Part shown: in pieces, positions 1-7,948 of the stretch
Numbering within the stretch: position 1 is the first letter of the stretch
Layout: each line of letters opens with the position of its first letter
NCBI GenBank assembly: GCA_019359095.1
Contig: JAHHHZ010000011.1
Location: 124,001 to 188,000, forward strand
Direction of reading: 5' to 3'
Source of the DNA: Pleurocapsa minor HA4230-MV1
Lineage (GTDB): Bacteria > Cyanobacteriota > Cyanobacteriia > Cyanobacteriales > Xenococcaceae
DNA: 64,000 nt
Notes under the pieces: model-generated
Databases searched by the model: none
What the model was told of the DNA's origin: nothing
Seen by the model: the letters and a program-made list of their open reading frames with translations, nothing else
Program-made: the position numbers and the translations under genes

Positions 1-374
1 AGAGGAGCAGTATTACGAAAACTAAAGCCTCGTTCAGCCAGATCTAGCTGAGGGGAACTTACACCTAAATCAGCAATAATACCGTCAAATAAAATATCTT
101 TTGGTTGATAATCTGCAAAGTTACCCTGCCAAAATTCTAGCTGCTGAGGATAATAATTAGCTAGTCTTGCTTTAACTGCGGCGATCGCCGTTTCGTCTCG
201 ATCGATGGCGATTAGCTGGATTTGTTGACCCTGATTGAGAATTAACTCACTATGTCCCCCTCCTCCTGCCGTAGCATCCAAATATTTTCCTGCTGGCAAA
301 ATATCTAATCCAGCAATTAATTCGCGACTCAGCACAGAAAGGTGCTTAAATGTGGCTAGTTTCTGTGCATCCAC
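1..374 (-). CDS. rsmH: 16S rRNA (cytosine-1402-N4)-methyltransferase RsmH, partial
   Basis: The N-terminal ~124 residues of RsmH (MraW), which N4-methylates C1402 of 16S rRNA in the decoding centre using S-adenosylmethionine. The translation has the typical opening with HLSVLSREL, the SAM-binding glycine loop [13 protein letters not shown], an acidic strand ([10 protein letters not shown]) and the family segment [16 protein letters not shown]. The chosen start is GTG at 374: the only nearby ATG frame stops after four codons, and AGGAG lies 9 bases upstream of the GTG. The C-terminal half lies beyond the left edge. It is divergent from the small membrane protein at 550. Confidence 0.93.
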   Translation of the reverse strand, partial: MDAQKLATFKHLSVLSRELIAGLDILPAGKYLDATAGGGGHSELILNQGQQIQLIAIDRDETAIAAVKARLANYYPQQLEFWQGNFADYQPKDILFDGIIADLGVSSPQLDLAERGFSFRNTAP

Positions 375-549
375 AGTATTTGTCTCCTGAAAATCTTAAT
401 TAAGATTTTATAACCTAAGTTGTGCCAGATGCTAACTTAATTAGAATTTGCGGGTACAATAAACAGTGTGTAGGATGATCGAGCTTTGCTTAATTGTCTC
501 TACTTCATATATATCAACTATAACTTAGCTGAATTTATCAGATTCACAC

Positions 550-750
550 ATGGAAGTCAGCCAGCGCTCAGGGCCAGTAGACGAACCTCCTGGTCATAGG
601 TGGGCAGGAATTTTAGGAACAAGCGTGGCAATTGTCACCCTCACTCTTCCTTTGATCATGATTGCCTCCTATTCACCGTCGGGAAGTAATGCGCAACCCG
701 TTCCTCAGTTAACATATCAAACTCAAGTTAGAGCGAACCCAATGGAATAA
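550..750 (+). CDS. small single-pass membrane protein, conserved-hypothetical type
   Basis: A 66-residue protein with a polar, proline-rich N-terminus (EPPGHRW), one hydrophobic segment at about residues 19-41 and a short polar tail. It is probably a bitopic inner- or thylakoid-membrane protein. The layout is that of a small cyanobacterial hypothetical protein, and no function can be assigned. It stands alone, divergent from rsmH. An 8-bp inverted repeat (747-754 and 773-780) followed by T-rich sequence covers its stop codon and could be a weak terminator. Confidence 0.6.
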   Translation: MEVSQRSGPVDEPPGHRWAGILGTSVAIVTLTLPLIMIASYSPSGSNAQPVPQLTYQTQVRANPME

Positions 751-959
751 AGAAGAATTACCACGCTACAGGTTCTTTATTTATTAAAGCGTTGGGCAAA
801 ATTGAATACGCATCTATTCAGCTGAGAATAAAGACTCAATCCTGAATAGGATCGGGCAGCTTAAATTAGAATAGCTAACTTTTAGCTGTGATACAAGATA
901 GCTGTTTTCTCAGGCAAAAAACATTTAAAATACCTAATGTTTGCGTGAGAGAAATAACT

Positions 960-1826
960 ATGAATAAAATTACACAGCACAGACTAGTTTTAGCGAGTAT
1001 ATTTCTAATTACGCTGCTATTGAGCGCCAGAACATCCTGGGCAAAACCAAATGTCAACCAAATGCTGGCATTACATCGTCACGACTATCCGACTCCTACA
1101 GCGATCGCTTTAATCGAACCGCAAGTTCCTGTAACTACCGAATCAGTCGAATATGTCACTATAGACGGACAGGCAATCAAAGGTTATTATGCCTATCCTC
1201 AAAATATGACCAAGCCTCTGCCTGGAATCTTAGCTATTCATGAATGGTGGGGATTAAATGAAAATATCGAAGCAATGGCTCGTCGCTTGGCAGGGGAAGG
1301 TTATCAAGTGCTAGCAGTAGATTTGTATCAGGGACAAATAGCCGATACTCCCGAACAAGCTAGTCAATTAGTTAAAGAGGTAGCCAATAATCCCTTTGGT
1401 GCTGAAGCAAATATTGCTAAAGCCTATGACTATTTAGTAAGCAAGAAAAAAGCTACTTCTGTAGCTTCGATTGGCTGGTGTTTTGGCGGTAGTTGGTCTC
1501 TAGAAACTGCTTTATTATTTCCCCAAGAATTAGATGCTGCGGTGATTTACTATGGTGGAGAGGTGGGAGAAAAAACGGCTGAGGAACTCAGTACCCTAGA
1601 AATGCCCATTTTAGGCATCTTTGGCGCGGAAGATAGCTCTATTCCTCTAGAAACAGTAGACCAATTGCGATCGACTCTCAAAAAGCTAGATAAAAAGGCA
1701 GAGATTCTAGTGTATGAAAATGCAGGACACGCTTTTGCCAATCCCTCTGGTCAAAACTATGTTCCAGAAGCAGCCGAAAAAGCCTGGAATAAAACCACTA
1801 AGTTTCTAAGTCAGTATCTAAACTAA
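960..1826 (+). CDS. dienelactone hydrolase family protein, secreted
   Basis: An alpha/beta hydrolase of the dienelactone hydrolase family, 288 residues. Residues 1-28 form a signal peptide (hydrophobic run, then a TSWA cleavage-like site), so it is probably periplasmic. The catalytic triad is visible: nucleophile Cys174 in GWCFGG, Asp225 in GAEDSS and His257 in NAGHAF. The segment LAIHEWWGLNENI is the usual oxyanion/substrate region. Reading could start at a GTG at 888, but the ATG at 960 has GAGAG before it and begins a proper signal peptide. The natural substrate (a lactone or ester) cannot be told from sequence. Confidence 0.88.
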   Translation: MNKITQHRLVLASIFLITLLLSARTSWAKPNVNQMLALHRHDYPTPTAIALIEPQVPVTTESVEYVTIDGQAIKGYYAYPQNMTKPLPGILAIHEWWGLNENIEAMARRLAGEGYQVLAVDLYQGQIADTPEQASQLVKEVANNPFGAEANIAKAYDYLVSKKKATSVASIGWCFGGSWSLETALLFPQELDAAVIYYGGEVGEKTAEELSTLEMPILGIFGAEDSSIPLETVDQLRSTLKKLDKKAEILVYENAGHAFANPSGQNYVPEAAEKAWNKTTKFLSQYLN

Positions 1827-1847
1827 TTTACTTGGTTACGATCATTA

Positions 1848-3392
1848 TTAATTCTTCAACGCAGAGAGGTCTAATGCCTCAAAATCTTGCAGAAACTCCA
1901 GTAAACGAGTTGCAATACTGTCTACTCCTTGTGGTGCGTTAGATTCAATATTTAGCGGTATAACTGGATCGTGTAGGGAAAGGCGCAATAAAAACCAGCC
2001 ATCTTCTGTGGGAGAATTACAGGATATTCTAACTCCTTCGTAGTTGTTGGGTACCACTGTCCAATCAGATTGGGAACTAGCAAACTCCTGAAGTTGGGCA
2101 ATTACTCGATCGCCATAGGCTTGAAAATCCTCAGCCTTAATCTTTAAGCGAAATTCTTCACTTGTCACTGGCTCTTTTAAATCGGTAATTAAATCTGTTA
2201 ATAATTTTCCCTGCTGCTTAGTTTTAGCTAGTTCAACCAGTAGCTTAGTGGCCAAATATGCTCCATCATCGAGGAAATAATTCTCTTTCATTGCCCCATG
2301 TCCAGAAGTTTCGATCGCCAGCCAGGATTCAACTCCAGAATCATTTAAGCGAATTGACTCTTCAATGACATTTTTATAACCACGTTTAAAACGATGATGC
2401 TTACCCCCCAAATGCTCGATAAACTGGGTTAAACCATCAGAAGTAATCGAATCCGTAACTACAGTAGAGCCTGGATATTGCTGTAAAACGATCGCTGAAA
2501 TTAAAGCAATCAGCCGATTACGATTTAGCTCATTTCCCTGGTGATCTACGGCAGCCACGCGATCGACATCCGTATCAAAAATAATGCCAAAATCAGCTTG
2601 ATGATGAACTACCGCTTGGCAAATTGATGTCATCGCCTCTTGATTTTCAGGGTTAGGAATATGATTGGGAAACATGCCGTCAGGATCGAGAAATTGACTC
2701 CCTGTAATATCCGCACCTAGAGGTTGCAACACTTTGTCAGCATAAAACCCTCCTGCACCATTGCCAGCATCAACGACTATTTTCAAGCCAGTTAAAGGTT
2801 GCTCAAAATGATCGGGATGGTTAACCCCTTGACGTACCGTATCGACTAATCTAGCTGCATAGATGGAGATAAAGTCTCGACTGCTAATTTTTCCCTGATT
2901 AACGTTGCTCAGAAAGTTTCCTGTAGCTGCAATATTTAAAGCAATATTGAGAATCTCAGTAATATCAGACTTACCCAAACCTCCTTGAGGAGTAAAAAAC
3001 TTCAGACCATTACGGTTAAAAGGTAGATGGCTAGCGGTTAACATAATTGCCCCATCACAGTTAAATCCTGGGGTTACCGTACTCATAAACATGGCGGGAG
3101 TGGAAGCAAGGTCGAAATTATAAACTTGACAACCTGCGATCGCAATTCCCTCAATCACAGCTTGGCTTAAGCTTTCCCCCGAAAGGCGACTATCCCTACC
3201 AATAGCAATAGTTAAATCTGTAGCGGGTTGATTACCTTGTTGCGTGAGCCACTGGACAAAAGCATTACCGAGGATTTTCACCACTTCAGGAGTTAAATTA
3301 ACCGCTTCATCAGCAACCCCTGCTAAAGCCACGCCACGGATATCCGAGCCATTTTGTAACTTTTGCCAATCAATAGTATTAATCGTTTGCAT
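1848..3392 (-). CDS. phosphoglucomutase/phosphomannomutase family protein
   Basis: An alpha-D-phosphohexomutase of 514 residues that interconverts hexose 1- and 6-phosphates. The phosphoserine loop TASHLP (Ser121), the Mg-binding DTDVDR (273-278) and the sugar-specificity loop ETSGHG (361-366) are all present, and the C-terminal phosphate-binding domain is complete. It resembles the cyanobacterial/plant-like branch of the family, so glucose versus mannose specificity is uncertain. A TTG four codons upstream (3404) extends the frame, but the ATG at 3392 is the normal start. It is convergent with the dienelactone hydrolase, leaving about 20 bp between the genes. Confidence 0.9.
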   Translation of the reverse strand: MQTINTIDWQKLQNGSDIRGVALAGVADEAVNLTPEVVKILGNAFVQWLTQQGNQPATDLTIAIGRDSRLSGESLSQAVIEGIAIAGCQVYNFDLASTPAMFMSTVTPGFNCDGAIMLTASHLPFNRNGLKFFTPQGGLGKSDITEILNIALNIAATGNFLSNVNQGKISSRDFISIYAARLVDTVRQGVNHPDHFEQPLTGLKIVVDAGNGAGGFYADKVLQPLGADITGSQFLDPDGMFPNHIPNPENQEAMTSICQAVVHHQADFGIIFDTDVDRVAAVDHQGNELNRNRLIALISAIVLQQYPGSTVVTDSITSDGLTQFIEHLGGKHHRFKRGYKNVIEESIRLNDSGVESWLAIETSGHGAMKENYFLDDGAYLATKLLVELAKTKQQGKLLTDLITDLKEPVTSEEFRLKIKAEDFQAYGDRVIAQLQEFASSQSDWTVVPNNYEGVRISCNSPTEDGWFLLRLSLHDPVIPLNIESNAPQGVDSIATRLLEFLQDFEALDLSALKN

Positions 3393-3509
3393 AGTTAAAA
3401 CCAAATTTATGATGGGTAGTTAAATTTTGCCCAGAGAGATTCACGCGCCAACACCATATATTAGTAGATATAGATCGCTAAAAATCCTGATTGAGATTAA
3501 AAAATAATT

Positions 3510-3860
3510 ATGCCTCTAATTAAAATTCAGTCCTCTGTCTCCCCATCCGAAGCCACGGTCAAAAGCTTATTAACTAGCTTATCTAGTAGTTTGGCAAAAC
3601 ATCTGAGTAAACCAGAATCTTACGTCATGACTGCTTTTGAAAGTGATGCGACCATGACCTTTGGTGGCACATTTGAACCTGCCTGTTATGTAGAAATTAA
3701 AAGTATTGGCAGTATGAGTCCAGACCAAACTAAGGCAATGAGTCAAGATTTTTGTGGTCAAATTAGCGATCAATTAGCTATTCCTGTTAACCGCATTTAT
3801 CTTGAATTTGCCGATGCCAAGGGTTATATGTGGGGTTGGAATGAGTCCACTTTTGGTTAA
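3510..3860 (+). CDS. MIF/phenylpyruvate tautomerase family protein
   Basis: A 116-residue member of the macrophage migration inhibitory factor family, whose trimers tautomerise phenylpyruvate- or dopachrome-like keto acids. Pro2, which becomes the N-terminal catalytic proline after Met removal, starts the typical beta strand (MPLIKIQSS). The family region AKHLSKPESYVM and the C-terminal ending with YMWGWNESTFG match full-length MIF homologues. Its physiological substrate in cyanobacteria is unknown. Confidence 0.85.
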   Translation: MPLIKIQSSVSPSEATVKSLLTSLSSSLAKHLSKPESYVMTAFESDATMTFGGTFEPACYVEIKSIGSMSPDQTKAMSQDFCGQISDQLAIPVNRIYLEFADAKGYMWGWNESTFG

Positions 3861-4049
3861 TATCTGGAGTTTAGGCTAAAAACACTCGTTAGCATACAAT
3901 TGAGCCATTTTGAACTAGCTCAATTACAAAATTAAACCCAAAAAATAAAGTCTAAACAATCACTTTTTTCGCTGATTGGCGATCGCATTTAATGTAACTT
4001 TTTCTCCTTCGGTAATGTTATCAGGGAGCTTAATTTCAGGTGTTGAATT

Positions 4050-4487
4050 ATGGATAGAGAAGAATTGCTCAAAAGATATGCTGCTGGGGAAAGAGATTTT
4101 ACTGGGGTTGACTTGAGTGGAGCTAACTTGATGGAAGTCGCTTTGGAAGATATTATCTTTGAAAATGCTATCCTGCGAGGCACTAAATTCAAATGGTCTC
4201 TTCTGGATAGAGCTATTTTCAGGAACGCCAACCTGGAAAATGCCAATTTTATGCTTGCCCACCTCGAAGGGGCTGATTTTCGTGGAGCTAATCTCAGAAA
4301 CTGTATTATTGTCGAAACTACTTTGATTCGAGCCAACTTCAAGGGAGCTATTGGTGCTGGATATGTCCCTGCTGGTGGATATACCTACAAAACTATTCTG
4401 CCCGACGGAAGTATTGATACCTGTAGCGATCCTGGAAGAGACCGAGCTATCGCCGAGGGAAGAACTGGTTTCTGGGACAGTGAGTAG
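4050..4487 (+). CDS. pentapeptide repeat protein (copy 1)
   Basis: A 145-residue protein. Its N-terminal ~20 residues (MDREELLKRYAAGERDF) are followed by A(D/N)LXX pentapeptide repeats from about residue 17 to 108, predicted to form a right-handed quadrilateral beta helix. A short non-repeat tail contains LPDGS. No enzymatic domain is visible. The first ~63 bases of the gene, from GTTGAATTATGG onward, are nearly identical to those of the sister gene at 5019, so the two are recent paralogues or share a mobile 5' module. The upstream sequence diverges abruptly beyond that point. Function unknown. Confidence 0.82.
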   Translation: MDREELLKRYAAGERDFTGVDLSGANLMEVALEDIIFENAILRGTKFKWSLLDRAIFRNANLENANFMLAHLEGADFRGANLRNCIIVETTLIRANFKGAIGAGYVPAGGYTYKTILPDGSIDTCSDPGRDRAIAEGRTGFWDSE

Positions 4488-4525
4488 TGAAGCTTGTGGA
4501 CTACTAGGGAGATCGCCGATCTCGT

Positions 4526-4556
4526 AGGTTGGGTAGAGCAAAGCGAAACCCAACAA
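4526..4556. repeat. REP hairpin 1 (left of RAYT fragment)
   Basis: Imperfect palindrome with arms GTTGGGT (4528-4534) and ACCCAAC (4548-4554). The same ~31 bp unit occurs at 4718-4750, 5536-5566 and 6524-6555. It lies 27 bp before the start of a RAYT transposase fragment, the arrangement known for REP sequences and their RAYT transposases. Confidence 0.75.
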
Positions 4557-4582
4557 CAGATAGACAAAGCGCTCGTGGACTG

Positions 4583-4712
4583 ATGGAATACCGTCGCTCA
4601 AGATCTCCAGGAAGCACTTATTTTTTACTCTTGTGACTCATAATCGTCGTCCTCTTCTGTGCTAACCAGAAAACAATAATTTGTTACGAGATTCATTAAT
4701 TGGTGCGAAGTA
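4583..4712 (+). pseudogene. RAYT (REP-associated Y1 transposase) N-terminal fragment, frameshifted
   Basis: Translation starts MEYRRSRSPGSTYF, the same as the RAYT gene at 6503. A one-base loss in the following T-run shifts the frame; the next codons (THNRRPLLCQPEN and LLRDSLI) are recovered in another frame. Homology stops near 4712 and the HUH motif and catalytic Tyr are absent, so this is a dead remnant. REP hairpins flank it on both sides in inverted orientation. Confidence 0.72.
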
Positions 4713-4717
4713 AGTTT

Positions 4718-4750
4718 TTGTTGGGTTTCGCGGACTCTACCCAACCTACT
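4718..4750. repeat. REP hairpin 2 (right of RAYT fragment)
   Basis: Inverted copy of the REP at 4526, with arms GTTGGGT and ACCCAAC. Together they bracket the RAYT remnant as one degenerate REP-RAYT-REP unit. Confidence 0.72.
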
Positions 4751-4871
4751 AGCGCGTCCACTTTAATTTGTTGGGTTAAAATAATCAAAATCCGTAGAGT
4801 GGGCATTGCCCACCCTACTTAAATGAACCCAGTACTTTAGCCTAGACGCGCTACTACAAGGTCAGCGATCA

Positions 4872-5010
4872 CACTGTTATGCTTGCTTCGGCTAGTTGTC
4901 CTTGAGGGAGGTCGGTGATTTGGAAATCGACATCTAGCGATGTTTGTGATTTGAGTAAGTCTGACCAGATCTTGGTTGCGCTATTATTTAGTTCATCAAT
5001 TATTTGAGGA
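4872..5010 (-). pseudogene. remnant of a secreted metalloprotease-like ORF (tentative)
   Basis: The minus strand reads protein-like sequence (NNSATKIWSDLL, then VDFQITDLPQGQLAEA) ending at a TGA at 4869-4871. The pattern 'aa..iWs.lL....v.idf.i..lp.g.la.a' resembles the N-terminal part of large secreted cyanobacterial metalloprotease-like proteins, but this identification comes from memory of the pattern and is weak. It is cut off at the 5' edge of pentapeptide gene 2, as if that gene had landed in an older gene. Confidence 0.3.
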
Positions 5011-5018
5011 GTTGAATT

Positions 5019-5513
5019 ATGGATAGAGAAGAATTGCTCAGAAGGTATGCTGCTGGCGAAAGAGATTTTACTAGTGCCAATCTGCGACGTGTCGAGTTGC
5101 AATATGTCAGTTTGAGTGGAATTAATCTCAGTGGAGTCGATTTGTCTGAAGCTCGTTTGTTTCGTATCGATCTGAGAGGGGCTAATTTGTGTGGAGCCAA
5201 TCTGGCTGATACCATCATTGAAGATGTCGATCTGAGAGGGGCTAATTTATGTGGAGCCAATCTGGATGGCACTCAAATTAGAAGATCCTCCATGGAAAAA
5301 GCCAACTTCGAGAATGCTATTTTTGTAAGAACTGGAATGGACGACTCTCGGATCGATGAAGCTAATCTTAGAGGTGTTATATTCGGCGAAACGTTTTTCA
5401 CTAGATGTGTTTTCGGTGATGCTATTGTAGATATCAACGAACTTCGTGGTTGTTATTTGACCCAAACTAGTTTGCCCGATGGCGAAATCGTTACTAATGT
5501 CATCCAAGATTAA
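5019..5513 (+). CDS. pentapeptide repeat protein (copy 2)
   Basis: A 164-residue sister of the protein at 4050, with the same N-terminus (MDREELLRRYAAGERDF), about 20 pentapeptide repeats (residues ~18-140) and the same LPDG-type tail. Two ~33 bp direct repeats (from 5172 and from 5232) encode identical blocks (DLRGANLCGANL), showing recent internal duplication. A GAGG-like ribosome site (TTGAGGAG) lies just before ATG 5019. Presumed a beta-helix scaffold; role unknown. Confidence 0.82.
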   Translation: MDREELLRRYAAGERDFTSANLRRVELQYVSLSGINLSGVDLSEARLFRIDLRGANLCGANLADTIIEDVDLRGANLCGANLDGTQIRRSSMEKANFENAIFVRTGMDDSRIDEANLRGVIFGETFFTRCVFGDAIVDINELRGCYLTQTSLPDGEIVTNVIQD

Positions 5514-5535
5514 GCTAGAGCGATCTCCGATCTTG

Positions 5536-5566
5536 TAGGTTGGGTAGAGTCCGCGAAACCCAACAA
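5536..5566. repeat. REP hairpin 3
   Basis: Same palindromic unit as 4526 (arms GTTGGGT/ACCCAAC). It lies just past the C-terminal end of the RAYT gene that runs leftward from 6503. Confidence 0.75.
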
Positions 5567-5583
5567 ATATCAATAATATCAAC

Positions 5584-5747
5584 TTATTCCATACCAATAA
5601 GAAAATCAAAAACCAAAGGAGAACTTCCCCAGTCAGGATCGTAAACACCACGCTGCACATAACGATGAAAACTGGAATATTGCCAATCTTTAGGGGACAA
5701 AACCAACCCATGCTTTACAGGGTTGTAATGAATATAATCCACTTGAC
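5584..5747 (-). pseudogene. RAYT transposase, C-terminal part (separated by an insertion)
   Basis: Codes for the tail of a Y1 (TnpA_REP-type) transposase, with VDYIHYNPVKHG, containing the family's catalytic-Tyr region, followed by KDWQYSSFHRYV and ending at TAA 5584-5586. Removing 5748-6127 joins it in frame to the N-terminal part at 6128-6503, giving 180 codons including stop, the expected length of a RAYT gene. Confidence 0.82.
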
Positions 5748-6127
5748 ATCCTCACCGGGGTAAACCCACGGTGATTCCCAAACCTCACGATTTGAGTTTC
5801 TGTTTCATAGCAACTGCCTCTACCCGCAAGGAGTTTTATGGTCTTACGTTCGCTCCACAGACTATTCCCGCTAGCCCAGCGGTTCTTACGTGTCGATAGT
5901 TACAAAGAAATATCTATGTGTTTTGTTGATTCCAAGGTTGTCTCCATTGCCCCGTCCTCTTTTCCCGGTCTACCGATTTTGCTGCGCCGCCAGCACAGGG
6001 CTGAACTTCGCTCGTGTAGGCTGTCTGATCCATCGTCACGGGTGGGTCGTTGACCAATGCTATTATACCAAAAATCAATCTAAAGCCGTCCTTTTAGGAC
6101 GGGGTTTCTACCCAAATTTCTGATGAC
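5748..6127. mobile_element. non-autonomous IS200/IS605-type element (PATE/MITE-like) inside RAYT
   Basis: About 380 bp that splits the RAYT frame. The left end carries an imperfect hairpin (5752-5757 with 5769-5774, inner GGG/CCC) and the right end carries CCGTCC-TTTTA-GGACGG (6086-6102). Subterminal hairpins, no target duplication and insertion directly 3' of TTGAC (5743-5747) are the known habits of IS200/IS605 elements, which use single-strand transposition. It holds no tnpA or tnpB frame. The sequence near the GGACGGGGTTTCTACCC end resembles the non-coding right end of tnpB elements, so it is probably a deletion derivative. Exact ends are uncertain by up to 5 bp. Confidence 0.68.
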
Positions 6128-6503
6128 GGTTAAAATCCTGCTCATCTCGGATTAAATGTTCTCAAAAACGCCTTTGCCAGATTGCCTTTTCCTGTTTGCT
6201 TTGTCTCGAAGCCGAAAGTTGTCCTTGATATTGGAGATCGCATCGACGGCTAAACCAACTTTTAATCAAACGCCAACGAGTTGAAAAATCTGCATCCTCT
6301 GGTGGTAACGTCCATAAACAATGAAGATGATCGGGTAAAATTACAATGGCATCAATTGTAAAAGGGTGTTTTGTGATTACTCTTTTGAATGAATCTCGTA
6401 ACAAATTAATGTTTTCTGGTTGGCACAGAATAGGACGACGATTATGAGTAACAAGAGTAAAGAAATAGCTACTTCCTGGGGATCTTGAGCGACGATATTC
6501 CAT
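6128..6503 (-). pseudogene. RAYT transposase, N-terminal part with nonsense codon
   Basis: Starts MEYRRSRSPGSSYFF and contains the HUH-type motif in LPDHLHCLW, so it is a REP-associated tyrosine transposase. The frame meets TGA at 6162-6164, directly after WQRRF, where relatives have Trp (TGG to TGA). The reading continues as EHLIRDEQDFNR up to the insertion at 6127. It is inactivated twice, by the nonsense codon and the insertion. REP hairpins at 5536 and 6524 flank the gene. Confidence 0.82.
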
Positions 6504-6523
6504 GATAGCCTTGGATGTTTGCC

Positions 6524-6555
6524 GTTGGGTTTCGCTTCGCTCTACCCAACCTACA
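6524..6555. repeat. REP hairpin 4
   Basis: Inverted partner of the REP at 5536, 20 bp upstream of the RAYT start codon. The four REPs form two inverted pairs, one around each RAYT copy. Confidence 0.75.
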
Positions 6556-6620
6556 CTGATGTCCTACCACGATCAATTTTAAAATATAGCAATACTAGAC
6601 AATGTTAGGACGTTTTTTTA

Positions 6621-6645
6621 CTACTACCTACTACCTACTACCTAC
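6621..6645. repeat. heptanucleotide tandem repeat (CTACTAC)3
   Basis: Three exact CTACTAC units plus a partial one. This belongs to the short tandem repeats (STRR) common in cyanobacterial intergenic DNA; it lies downstream of nrdB. Confidence 0.7.
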
Positions 6646-6735
6646 GAGCCGATCACCCTAATTGCCCTAAGCTAATTTTGTACGGCTATACCCACCCTGC
6701 CGCGTATTAATCAAGCGATCGCTTTTATAGATTAA

Positions 6736-7845
6736 TTAAATTTCATCCCAGCCGCCAACGCCAGAAGACATGACGTAACTAGTAACTCCAGCCTCAAAGA
6801 AGTTAGCTTTCGTGTGACCTTCTTTTTTGGTGTCGGAAAATCTTTCTAGGTGTCGATAAGGACTCTTCTTATATTGTTCATCATTGTATAGAGGCTCTAA
6901 ACCAATGGAACGCAGACGCATATTTGCCATATACTTCGTATAATGTGCGGTACTACTTTCGGTAATACCCAATACACTGTCACCAACAATATGATTTGTC
7001 CACAGGCATTCATGCTGCACTGCGGTATCAAACATTTCATAAATTTGCTCGAGAGAGTGAGGGAATAGCTGCATCGCTTCTGGTAGAAGTTTTTGATAGA
7101 GTCGAACATGAGAAAGTTCATCGCGGTTGATCATCTTGAAGATATCCGCGCTACCTGGCATCAGCATCCGCGAGGCTAGATTATAGAAGTAGATAAAACC
7201 GTTATAAAAATAAATGCCTTCGAGTAAGTAATCTGCCAGCAAAGAGACGAAGTAGTTTTCGGGAGTCGGATTATCTATATACTTTTGATAAATTGAAGCG
7301 ATAAACTCACAACGGTCTGAAAGTATTTTATCAGTACGCCAAAACTCATAAACACTGCTACGGCGATCGCCTGGAATTACAGTTTCGATAATATACTGAT
7401 AACTTTGGTTATGCATTCCTTCTTGGGAAATTTGTTCTGCCATACAGACGCTGACTTCTGGTGCAGTAACGCAGCTTTTGATATGAGGAATGTTGCAGGT
7501 TTGTACTGAATCTAAGAAGGTTAAATAGCTCAAAATGCCATCGTAGGCACGACGTTCTTCTTTAGTTAAATTCCAATAATCGGTAACATCTTGAGTCAAG
7601 TCCAGCTTTTGAGGAATCCAAAAGTTTTCGCGCATCTGCTGATATAAACCAGTCGCCCAAGAATAACGTACATCGTTAAGCTGCATTAGGTTAGTAGTAT
7701 TGCCAAACCAGATCGAACGGTTCTCTACGCGATCGTCTCCCCCTGGATTAAAAATGGGGTTAGCTGACATAGTGTTTCGAGGAGGAGAAGGGAGAAGCTC
7801 TGGCACCTCCTCAAGATGTTCGTGCTGAGATAAAAATGAAGTCAT
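6736..7845 (-). CDS. nrdB: ribonucleoside-diphosphate reductase beta subunit (class I)
   Basis: The radical-generating R2 subunit of class I ribonucleotide reductase, which makes dNTPs together with the alpha subunit (not in this window). Full length at 369 residues. The metal ligands can be placed: Asp112 (FLDSVQ), Glu142 and His145 (QEGMH), Glu209 (LLEG), Glu243 and His246 (RDELSH). Tyr149, four residues after His145, matches the radical tyrosine. The C-terminal tail, which docks to the alpha subunit, ends GVGGWDEI. It is monocistronic here. Confidence 0.93.
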   Translation of the reverse strand: MTSFLSQHEHLEEVPELLPSPPRNTMSANPIFNPGGDDRVENRSIWFGNTTNLMQLNDVRYSWATGLYQQMRENFWIPQKLDLTQDVTDYWNLTKEERRAYDGILSYLTFLDSVQTCNIPHIKSCVTAPEVSVCMAEQISQEGMHNQSYQYIIETVIPGDRRSSVYEFWRTDKILSDRCEFIASIYQKYIDNPTPENYFVSLLADYLLEGIYFYNGFIYFYNLASRMLMPGSADIFKMINRDELSHVRLYQKLLPEAMQLFPHSLEQIYEMFDTAVQHECLWTNHIVGDSVLGITESSTAHYTKYMANMRLRSIGLEPLYNDEQYKKSPYRHLERFSDTKKEGHTKANFFEAGVTSYVMSSGVGGWDEI

Positions 7846-7948
7846 AAAAGTTTTTGATTTATTATTTAAATAATGCGCTACATACGGTGCTATAGCATAA
7901 CAAATATTCGCTTAAGAACACTAGTGTATCTAAACGCAAAATTATTGA

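Noticed and set aside
3963-4012. Short minus-strand coding-like piece (ITEGEKVTLNAIANQ)
   Set aside because: Only ~17 codons; could be a gene remnant, but nothing identifies it.
3960-4601. 213-codon minus-strand frame rich in Ser/Ile
   Set aside because: It is the antisense shadow of the pentapeptide gene at 4050; the repeat structure keeps the reverse frame open.
5838-6123. Two overlapping plus-strand frames (71 and 77 codons)
   Set aside because: Both lie inside the IS605-type element, have no protein-like composition and start within its non-coding end.
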